From: Gonium pectorale
Lineage: Eukaryota; Chlorophyta; Chlorophyceae; Chlamydomonadales; Volvocaceae
Length of the DNA stretch: 64,000 nt
Assembly (NCBI GenBank): GCA_001584585.1
Contig: LSYV01000024.1
Coordinates: 1,064,038-1,128,037 of the forward strand
Reading direction: 5' to 3'
Under the pieces are notes generated by a model, which worked only from the letters and a program-made list of their open reading frames with translations, searched no databases and was not told the DNA's origin. Within the stretch, counting starts at the first letter, position 1. Every line of letters starts with the position of its first letter. A program made the position numbers and the translations under genes. This document shows positions 38,733-47,419 of the stretch, one piece after another.

Positions 38733-38768
38733 TTAGTGTTAATCAAGACCACTTGGGCCGAACACTAA
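38733..38768. other. Conserved-loop hairpin 3
   Basis: Perfect 8-base arms TTAGTGTT and AACACTAA enclose a loop that begins AATCAAGACC and ends GGGCCG. The inner arm pairs differ from hairpin 1 but remain complementary. Confidence 0.8.
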
Positions 38769-38882
38769 ATAGCCGTGTCTAGTCACTGCCATTAAAATGC
38801 TCGGCCATTTACGGCAGCTGCGTGTCGTACGGCAAGTAAACGTTGACACCCGAGCACGCTAGGGAGAGATACTTCGCTGGCT

Positions 38883-38887
38883 TTACA
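38883..38887 (-). terminator. Candidate TGTAA polyadenylation signal for the recombinase gene
   Basis: TTACA on the plus strand reads TGTAA on the gene strand, about 320 bases past the stop at 39206. Confidence 0.35.
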
Positions 38888-39205
38888 CATTGAATAGTGT
38901 AAGACGGTTAATGAGCGCCAAGCGACTTGCGAAATTACCCGCCCACCCGCCCCTTCAGCGGCAAAGCCGTTTGGCTGGGGGAGGACAGGACAGCAGATAG
39001 GCCTGCCACCGGCTAGGTGATGAGCAGTGGAGACCGCTATACCCGGTAGGGGCTGGAGAATATTAAGTACGCGCATGTACACGCGAACAGAGCAGTATGC
39101 CAACCGATCACAGTGCAGTAGCCGCCACTCACACGGACCCGGGAGCAAAGGTCGAAGGGACGATGGCAAGGGCAGCCGGCGACCAATCCTAGGACAAGCA
39201 ACGGC

Positions 39206-41403
39206 TCAGACAACCTGCCGCCCGATATGGTGAACGCGGTCCAAGTAGCGTGCCAGAATCCCCGGGCTCCGGATTTGCCCCAGGCGCATCAGCTCCGCAG
39301 TCCCCAGCCCATCCGCCGCGGCAGCCTGCAGCGCGCCGCGGCGAAAGCTATGGTTAGTCTCGCCCGCGTACAGCTCCGCATCCCGCAGGTGCCGGTGGAC
39401 CCGTGCACCCAGAGCAGAGCTGCTCAGCGGCTCCTCCTTGAACCGCCGGCGGTTGGCGGTGAGCGGGCGGAAGAGCCACTCCTGCACCGCGCAACCCGGC
39501 GCATCCGGCTGGCTGGCGCGCCACATATAGAGCGCCAGCGTCCGCGGGAAGCACAGCTCCGGCCGGGCGGGGTTGCTGGCCAGGAACACGGGGTCGGCCC
39601 GGGCGGTGCGGCTGGTCTTGGTGCCGCGCTCTCGCACGCAGAGGGTGTAGCCGTCACCCGCCGCCCAAAGCCAGGGCGGTGGCAGTGGCAGGCGGCGGTC
39701 TGGCTCCGCCAGGCGGACNNNNNNNNNNNNNNNNNNNNNNNNNNNNNNNNNNNNNNNNNNNNNNNNNNNNNNNNNNNNNNNNNNNNNNNNNNNNNNNNNN
39801 NNNNNNNNNNNNNNNNNNNNNNNNNNNNNNNNNNNNNNNNNNNNNNNNNNNNNNNNNNNNNNNNNNNNNCTTCGGATTTGCCCCAGGCGCATCAGCTCCG
39901 CAGTCCCCAGCCCATCCGCCGCGGCAGCCTGCAGCGCGCCGCGGCGAAAGCTATGGTTAGTCTCGCCCGCGTACAGCTCCGCATCCCGCAGGTGCCGGTG
40001 GACCCGTGCACCCAGAGCAGAGCTGCTCAGCGGCTCCTCCTTGAACCGCCGGCGGTTGGCGGTGAGCGGGCGGAAGAGCCACTCCTGCACCGCGCAACCC
40101 GGCGCATCCGGCTGGCTGGCGCGCCACATATAGAGCGCCAGCGTCCGCGGGAAGCACAGCTCCGGCCGGGCGGGGTTGCTGGCCAGGAACACGGGGTCGG
40201 CCCGGGCGGTGCGGCTGGTCTTGGTGCCGCGCTCTCGCACGCAGAGGGTGTAGCCGTCACCCGCCGCCCAAAGCCAGGGCGGTGGCAGTGGCAGGCGGCG
40301 GTCTGGCTCCGCCAGGCGGACGGGGTCCCGGAAATCGCCCAGGCCCAGCTTCCCAGTGTCGTGCCCGCGCATGGTGCTCTGCCACATGTACTGCACGCAG
40401 AGCAAATACCGCAGCAGGAGCAGGCAGGAGAGGACACTGTGTGCGCCGATCGCCTGCTCCAGCAGGTACCCACACAGCCGCTCGTACTTCTCCGCCGTGA
40501 GGGGCACGGCCGACACCTCCTCGTACCCGTCCAGCATGCTCCCGCGCCGGTAGCCCTTGCGGTAGTCGCGTACCCACTGGCAGTCGCAGGGGTTGCCCGT
40601 GCCAGTAGCGGGGTTGTACGGACCCGCGCGCCCCACCCTCTCGAACCAGCCGCTGAGGGATGACAAGACCCCGGCGACGGCCTTGGGACCCGCGCGATCC
40701 CGCTTGCGCCCCGGATGGGTGGGCAGCCACTCCTCCTCCAGATAAACCAGGAGGAATTCTGGGCCCATGTTCCATAGAGTCAACCCTTCCCCGAGGGAAT
40801 CCAGCCAGTCGCGCAGTGCGGCCGCGGCGGCTTCCTGGTCGCGGATAGTGGTGTCCGCGAGGGCGCGATCCATCACCGCCTGGGCCTTCATCATCCCGCG
40901 CCCCAGGACAAAGGCGTCCGGAGTCGTGGCGAGTGCGGAGGGCCGCGCTGGGGCCAACCGGCCGACCCGCAGGTCGGCAAACCCGATACCAGCCTGCGAG
41001 GCAATGCGTCTGCCTCAGATCGTTTTAACTATGTGCCAAACAGAGGGAAACTTACGGGCAATGGTCGCTGAACGACGTGCGACGAAGCCAGAAACGAGAA
41101 CGCCCCAGAAGCGGCGAGGCCCCCAGGCACAGCAGGAGCGCGCCAAACCAGCCGTACCAGCGGAGAACGGAGGAAAATTACGAGACGGCGAACGGTGTGT
41201 TGTAGGTATTGCCGCCGCACCTCATCCGAACGCGGCGGTCCCCGCACCAGACGGACGAGGTCGCCATCTCCAGAACCAGAAACGCTACCGTACGAAGGGC
41301 TCACAGCCCCGTTCGTGCTAGGCCCACCCACCCCACCCAAGTCGGGCAGCCTCGGATAAGGCGAGAGGGCAGGTAGTCCTAGCGCTGACGGGCGCATGGC
41401 CAT
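39206..41403 (-). CDS. Tyrosine recombinase of a DIRS/Crypton-like mobile element (interrupted by an assembly gap)
   Basis: Two exons are supported, 41221-41403 and 39206-40993, joined in phase at RGPPRSDE|AGIGFADLRVG. The N-terminal part (RDQEAAAAALRDWLDSLG, FLLVYLEEEWLPTHPG) looks like the core-binding helical domain. The catalytic domain shows the box I Arg (MWQSTMRGHDTGKLGLGDF), the HxxR motif (NHSFRRGALQAAAADG) and the nucleophilic Tyr near the end (ILARYLDRVHHIG). These are hallmarks of tyrosine recombinases used by DIRS, PAT and Crypton elements. The exon contains a 151-base N gap (39719-39869) flanked by two copies of the same 448 bases, so the predicted protein is artificially duplicated in its catalytic half. 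No reverse transcriptase was found nearby. It might also be a stand-alone recombinase. Confidence 0.8.
39271..40321. repeat. Duplicated 448-bp segment around an N gap (probable misassembly)
   Basis: 39271-39718 and 39874-40321 appear identical by eye and in the same orientation, separated by Ns plus four bases. Contig ends that overlap but were left unmerged would produce exactly this. Confidence 0.85.
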
Positions 41404-41524
41404 ACTCAATTTAGCCCTGAGTACGGCAGGTCTGGTTGAACTGCAGGAGTATATCGGCCCAAACCCAAAGTTGTTTACTTTGAGTGTTGTGAATAGTAAT
41501 GTAAAGTGGAATCTAATAATCTCT

Positions 41525-41584
41525 GCAGTCCGGGCCCGGCCTTAAATGCTCGGGTCTCCCGTACTCAACCGCTGCGCTACTGCC
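41525..41584 (-). other. tRNA-derived or SINE-like fragment
   Basis: The minus strand begins GGCAGTAGCGCAGCGGTTGA, which fits a Pol III A box (TAGCGCAGCGG), and ends ACTGC, which can pair with the initial GCAGT. A good B box is missing at normal distance; GTTCAACC occurs only about 130 bases on. Confidence 0.3.
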
Positions 41585-41592
41585 AAATCCTT

Positions 41593-41627
41593 GGCCTTCG
41601 GCCTCAGGCCGCAGGCCACAGGCCTAA
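41593..41627. repeat. GGCC-anchored heptamer repeat
   Basis: Five consecutive heptamers start with GGCC: GGCCTTC, GGCCTCA, GGCCGCA, GGCCACA, GGCCTAA. Confidence 0.75.
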
Positions 41628-41966
41628 TTCTGGGACCTTCGCTCCGGCCTGCAATCAACGCCTAGCAGTTGCTCGTACGGCTGGCCTCGTCGGCTCAGCT
41701 TCCAACCGTCCATCGGGCACTGGCTGTACCACGTACCCACAACAGTGCAATACCCAATTGACGTTCACAACTCAATCCCTATCGGGTCTGGAGGTTCCAC
41801 GTACCAACTCCTGTTGGCTATGCGGTATGTCCATGCTCCGTCTGCTCGGGACTCTCCTATCGTGCTCCACTAGCTTCACGCACGTCGTCGCCCACTCAGG
41901 CTCGGTCGTAAAGCTCGTTCGCCATTCTTGCTATGAAGTGCGCGGTCATGCCGTCTTCGTCCGGGG

Positions 41967-42314
41967 ATGGATGTGACAGGACAGCTATACCTAGGTGGCA
42001 CTGGCCAAGAGGGGCTGGGCGATATGTATCCGGGCAGCATTTTGCAGCTGGACACCCATTGGGGTGACAGACGCCCCAATCCTCCCTGTGGCGTGTATCA
42101 CATCAACCACGAACCAGTGAACCACATGGATAATGACAGCTCGAAGCCGCCCAGCACCCCAATTGTGACCCACGGGTCTGTTCGTTGCTACAGTTGCCCT
42201 GAAGGCACTATGCGGGGTGTAACGTCGTCGCGCAGGCCGTACACCAGCACATCGACTGCCCGAATGTGGCAGCGCCAAAGGGTGAGACGTCGCGTGAAGT
42301 CATGTACTGGTTGA
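41967..42314 (+). CDS. Orphan open frame, possible mobile-element remnant
   Basis: The frame starts at an ATG and encodes 115 residues with balanced composition, unlike the Arg/Pro-rich shadows elsewhere (for example GQLYLGGTGQEGLGDMYPG and CGVYHINHEPVNHMDND). It overlaps a second frame from about 42266 that also reads protein-like (SREVMYWLMLYGIAQKTY). No family is recognised. It could be a degraded gene of the element between the recombinase and gag-like frames, or chance. Confidence 0.2.
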   Translation: MDVTGQLYLGGTGQEGLGDMYPGSILQLDTHWGDRRPNPPCGVYHINHEPVNHMDNDSSKPPSTPIVTHGSVRCYSCPEGTMRGVTSSRRPYTSTSTARMWQRQRVRRRVKSCTG

Positions 42315-43063
42315 TGTTGTACGGTATCGCCCAGAAAACTTATCTAAGACGAGCACACTGGAATTTCGTACTGCGGTTACTGCGGGAGGGCGTGCTAGTG
42401 GCAGCTTTGAGTCCTTGTGCACGGAGCATGCACGTCGTCTGCTGCCAGCTGCCAAGCCACGTGTCCCCAAGCGAACCGCTGCGCAAATGGATTTCTTTGG
42501 TCTACATGCAAACAGACGACCGGGGAACCCTGGTTAGCGACACAAGCTCGTCCTCGGCGTGCTCCTGAGGGCACTGATTGTTTGATCCTCGCGAGGGTGC
42601 CGTCATAGGTGTGAGGGAGTAATACTGTAACAACTACAGGCAGCTGGCGGACCTTGGGCACGTACCAAGCAAGCCCATCACGTGTCGCCCCGCCTGTGGA
42701 AACGGGAACCGCAAGCAAGCTGGTGTTACCCACGTTTTACAGAAAGCATCGCGTACATATGGTTAAGCCATGTATGAGTGAAGGGGAGAGATAAAACAGT
42801 AACAAGGAAGGGGATCTGGACCGTCACACCAGCCCTCACGCTTCCGCAATGTTGTAACGCAGGCTTTCACATCAAGCAACCGAACGGCAAACACCGTGCA
42901 AAAGCGCAGGCCGCAAAACAGCGCGCAAAGGGTCCAGGACAAATGAGCCGAACAGAAGCCACACACTGCCGCACCGCTACATTCCAAGTACCACACGTCA
43001 CGAAAAACGAAAGGCAGACAAGCCGTTAAGTCGTAATGGTCAAGGGTGGCCCTCACCACATAG

Positions 43064-43456
43064 GGCTTGTACTACGAGCAGGAGGCCCTTCAAGAGCTCA
43101 TGAGCTCGGTCCATTCATACAAGAAGCAGCCTTGGCAGTTCTCAGCAGCAGTCAAGCCCCAGCACAAGCAAGGGGCCAACCCGCCCCTGCATGGCGTGCG
43201 TGCGCCAGCCGCATTTACACGCGGTAGTGCTGGCGGCAGCTTGCAAGTGGGCTGGACGGACCCATTAGACAACACTCAGCAAACGATGAAAAAGGATCAC
43301 GCTTCTCAAGAAAGCCGGGAAGACCTCTCGCGCTGGTTCACCCTGCCTCACAGCGAGCTCACCCTGCCGGGCCCCCCTGGGAACTCAAACGGGGTTCTGC
43401 CTATCATTCCCATGGCACCGGGTCGCAGGGATAGTCTCAGCCACCTGCCCCAGTAG
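43064..43456 (+). CDS. Orphan protein-like open frame lacking an ATG
   Basis: The frame follows a TAG that could serve as a splice acceptor and runs 130 codons to a stop. It reads YYEQEALQELMSSVHSYKKQ and later SREDLSRWFTLPHSELTL, with Lys, Gln and Asn use unlike the GC-driven shadow frames. No ATG at its start, no recognised domain; possibly an exon or pseudogene fragment. Confidence 0.2.
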   Translation, partial: GLYYEQEALQELMSSVHSYKKQPWQFSAAVKPQHKQGANPPLHGVRAPAAFTRGSAGGSLQVGWTDPLDNTQQTMKKDHASQESREDLSRWFTLPHSELTLPGPPGNSNGVLPIIPMAPGRRDSLSHLPQ

Positions 43457-43999
43457 CATACCACATCATGGACCCTCATAGCGGCCGGGTAAAGACATAA
43501 TTTGTTTGCATCTCTCTTGTTGGTCAAGGTGTCCTTTGTCCCGACCGCCACCCTTCTCTACTCCCCAATTCTGTCCACGCGAGGACATTTCGCCCCTTCA
43601 ACAAATGTCTCATACGCAGTGCGCACATACCATTTACACCTCAGAACACGACCCTGCTGCCGGCGTCCCCTAGCAGTGCTCCCCAAGACCCAAGACCCCC
43701 GGGATCAGCGCAACGCCCACTGCCTGCTCAGCTTTTACTCACGCCCCATGAACCCATCGACCCCGAACAACGATACTGCTGCCAGTCAAACCTACAACTA
43801 CAGGCCGACAGTCATGCCATGTCGGACCTCGGGGCATGTGGAATCTTGCTGCACGACGCCGTGCTATACTGCATTCGAAGGCGACAGCCAACTTGGGCTA
43901 CGAACGTGGGAAAGTCGAGGCCACGTGGTCATTGTCGTAACGAGTGATTGTACGCACCCCTCCACGGCTCCTCGCTGCCCTGCAACAGCTGCAAGTCTT

Positions 44000-45187
44000 T
44001 CACTTGTCGAGTAGCCGCCGCCTAACGCGTGCTGGCTCGCCATATTCCTCCTCCTCCTCCCGCAACTGGGTTATCCGCCGCGGAGGTGCAGCTGCGACTG
44101 CCGCCCGTATGCGCTCCTCATTCAGCTCCAAATTGCCCACTTGCTCCCTCTCAATCTCAGCGCGTTGCCAAGTCGCTGTCGTGCCCGGCGTGCGCAGTTG
44201 GGTCGGACCACCAAAGCAAGGCAGCGGCTGGGGCGCCCGCTGCTGGGGTTGCTCCCGTGGGAACGCTCTCTGAAGCGGCGGTGGCATCTGCAGGGGCGGC
44301 GGAGTCTGCAGGGGCGGCGGCGGGTTCCTCCATGTCGGCAGGCCTGCCGTCAGGAGCCCGCGCGGCTGCCCGTTCTCGAGCAGCGAAGTCTTCACGGGCT
44401 GTGGCCACGCCTGCGGTGGCCTGGCTTGGGGAGCTGCGCCTTCCGCAGCTGCTGCACTGTTCCGCGACACGCGCGCCGCCTGCCGAGGCTCCCACAGAGG
44501 TGACTGTAACAGCGGCTCCTCCTCGCGCGCCGCCGCGACGGGTCTTGATGCTCGTGCACCTTGCGATGACGGCCCCGGGTTGTTGCTGCGCCTTGTCGGC
44601 GTCTCCAGAGCGTGCCCGCCGCCTGGCCAGGTCCCTTGCGCCGGTGCCGCCGCTGGGAGCGGCCGGGTCTGTGCGCTGGGCTTTGCGCGAGGTTGCTTCT
44701 GTGGCCGCTGTGGGCGCCGCTGCGGCGCGGACCGGTTGGCCGGCGGCCCGGCTCCACTCTCGCTGTTGTCCCGGGTCCAGTGCTCGACGCAGAACGCAAA
44801 CGCCTCCCGCATGACTGGGTGGTAGTCCAGCCCGCTGGCGTGGAACTCCTGGAGTTCCAGCTCGAAGGCCTCCAACCGTTTGCGGCACTGCTCAACGTGC
44901 TCCGCCTTCATCGCCTCGTCCTCGCCCCTTTAAAGCAGGAGCAGGTCGGGCAGGAAATCGTAAAGCCTCTGATTCACCATATTGCGCCAGGCTGCTGAGT
45001 GCCGTTGCTCCATCACCCTGGCTTGCTCCGCCTGCTCCTCATGAAGCACTTCCAAGGACGCATTGTAGATAGCATAGTGACATGTGTACATGTTGAGCAT
45101 GAACCGTGTCAGGTAGTCATTGTACTTCGAGGGCTCTGAGCGCATCAACCGCGCCACGGGATCGTCTGGCGTCGGCCGGCCGTCCAT
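44000..45187 (-). pseudogene. Gag-like (ORF1) frame of a mobile element, split by one in-frame TAA
   Basis: ATG at 45187 opens 85 codons (MDGRPTPDDPVARLMRSEP, then FMLNMYTCHYAIYNASLEV) ending LPDLLLL and TAA at 44930-44932. The same frame continues after six codons with an ATG at 44911 and runs 303 residues to 44000. The second part begins with a helical segment (EHVEQCRKRLEAFELELQEF), then a long Pro/Gln/Arg-rich middle with PPPLQ repeats, and ends LREEEEEYGEPARVRRRLL. Organisation and composition suit a structural (gag-like) protein upstream of the recombinase gene on the same strand. No GT splice donor near the TAA would remove it. Alternatives are two separate proteins, stop-codon readthrough, or a host gene; I do not recognise a named domain. 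Confidence 0.45.
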
Positions 45188-47419
45188 GGCGCTCGTAACC
45201 GGACAGCTGTCGTGCGGGCCTGAGCTCACACAACCAGCAAGATGCCACTGAAGGCTTTGCGACAGAAGGGAAAGAGGTGGTAGAGGGGGGCGGCGAGGGG
45301 TTTGGTAGAGCGTGACAGAGGGTGGGGGCCGGGTCCAGGATCCGAAAAGATCTCGCCGGCTTCTCAACGGGAGACATTAAAGACGTGAATAGGTAGGAAT
45401 CGCTATGTGTCGTGCGTTCAATGTGGCTCGGAGAATATGACTTCACGTGCCCAGCTGTCGGCAGACCATCGACTGACGGCCCGGCGAGCTCCCTGGCTGA
45501 CATACCTATATTCGTCTGAAGGGTTGCCTGGGGTTGTTGGAGTCCAATTTAGGGGCTGGGTGTCCTGCCGGAGGATGGGAGCCTGCGGTCGGGAAGGGGA
45601 AGTTGCATCGGGGGCCAAGAGCCAGTCAGGAAGCGTTGAAAAATGGATACAAGGCTTGCATAGGAGGTTCAATATGGTCGGCGATAGGGCGGAACGCAGT
45701 AGGGACAATGTCCCACCCAGCGTGAACATGTTGGCGAGTCAACGTCAGCTCCCCGTCAACAGCCGTTACAATCTCGTCAACCCAAGGCTTCGGCTGGCGA
45801 GCGACTCGGTCGTTGTTTTCACTTCGAGCTGGCAGCGTATTGCTAGCACTTGCAAAACGAGAGCCTAAAAACTGCGGAGCTGCTCTCCAGGTGCACCGGC
45901 AAAGTTGTCGCAGTCACTCCAGCCAGCCCACCTCGTTCGGCGAGGAGCTACCGCAGCGTTTTCGCCCACGGTGGGCCACCGACAGACGGGGCTCCGCGTT
46001 GCAACTGGGGGCGGCCCGTGGTGGCTTAGCGACCAACCCGGTACAAGGATGCGTGGATTGGAAAGGCGGGGCCATAAATGAAGCCTGGGCTTGAGCGGCT
46101 CCCGTACTGCAATCGTGACTGCAATGCTACCGGCTCGGCAGGGACTACGGCTCGCCAAGTGGCAATCCCCACCATGCACGCTTCCTTCAGTATAGGGGCA
46201 GCGACATGCAGGGGCCAAGTCCGCATGGGTGGCGTGAGTGCGGTGCACGCCAGCAGGCGCCCATTGGCATGGTAGGGCCAAGTTCGTGCTGGGGTCCCGG
46301 GAGGGGTCCGGTTCGCCTTGTCGCACAACGAATAGCAAGACAATCAACTGCCCTAGTATCGCCCTGCCTGGGCATCTTCTCGGAACACCGTAACATGCCG
46401 AGCGAGCCCCTTGCGGTGGGTGGGGGGGGGCGTGTTGCAGTGCAGCCTTTTAGGCCGAACAGCCCTTCGGTGCGGCTGGCGGCCGCGCTCAGCTTGGTTG
46501 GGGGGAGCGACGCCTGCGACACGTTCCTCTGGGCTCTTGGTGCCGAGCCTGGCCTTGCTGTGGGGCGGGGTTACGAGCATCGATGCACGCCCCGCCCTGA
46601 CGCCCTACCACGCTGTGCTCAAGTGTGCACACGTGCGTGCTGACCGACGGAAATGGGCATACAACCTTGACAGATGGGCTCCCTCATTGCAGTGTTTCCT
46701 TATTGCGTTGTTTTGATCTTTGCACTCAGCGGAGCTGTGCACTGCCCGAGGCACTGCCCCTTCGGCCCTGGTCTACATCCAGCTATACCGCGAGCTCATG
46801 CGGGGCTGCCCCAATCCGTGAGCGAAGCCACTTGCCGTATAAAAACCTTACGAATCTCATCCCTGGCTAGAGCCAACTGCCCGGTCAGCCCGCTGTGCGA
46901 GCCCTATCCATACCCGATCCGACACCCGCTCTGCTGGCGCTCCGCTCCACCCTGCGCCTACACCCGTGCCTACACCTTAATCTGTCACTGGCACGTCCTA
47001 CAGGTAACCTGGCGAAAGACAGAAGCAGGGGCAGCAAATCACCAACATAAATCCAGGTTAAACGGAATAGCACATCCCGCCCCCCCCCCACACAGTCGGC
47101 CCGTTTCCTTGTGCATGCATGGATCCGTGCCAGCAAGGCGCCCAAGCAGATCCTCTAGCCAACAGCAAGCATACTCCATAGCGTGAGACATCGATAACGC
47201 TGACCTTACCCCCACCCCGCTGACTTCCACTTTGACTGAAGTCCAGCTACATTCCGTCCCGAGAGGGCATCTGCTCAGGCTCGGCGCGCTTCACAGGCTC
47301 CGACGGCCCCTACCCCGCACACCCTCCAGCGTGCACCGTCGTCCACTGCGAGGTTGCCTCAGCGATATTCCAGTGTCTAGCCGACAAGAAGAACGCCGCC
47401 GTGCGCAATCCCGCCGGGA
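45188..47419. other. Intergenic region without recognised genes
   Basis: It contains the 5' flank of the gag-like frame and the 3' flank of the large helical-repeat gene. Open frames are short, mixed on both strands and without motifs. A run of nine G occurs near 46424-46432. No inverted or direct terminal repeats matching the 38-39 kb flank were identified by eye. Confidence 0.4.

Larger units (their letters stand above)
41404..43999. other. Region between the recombinase and gag-like genes
   Basis: No reverse transcriptase, RNase H or transposase motif is visible on either strand. Two protein-like plus-strand stretches are listed separately. A tRNA-like fragment lies on the minus strand at 41525-41584, and a TTACA (TGTAA for the minus-strand gag-like frame) is at 43634-43638. 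The region has lower GC than the host genes, as would fit a decayed element. Confidence 0.45.

Noticed and set aside
41525..41584. Functional tRNA gene
   Set aside because: A-box and partial acceptor pairing are present, but there is no T-arm or B box at normal distance.
38100..45400. Complete DIRS retrotransposon with defined termini
   Set aside because: No reverse transcriptase or RNase H motif and no matching terminal repeats could be found by eye, so only the separate genes are annotated.
45407..45868. 153-codon plus-strand frame
   Set aside because: No recognisable motif, opposite strand to the adjacent element gene, composition like random sequence.
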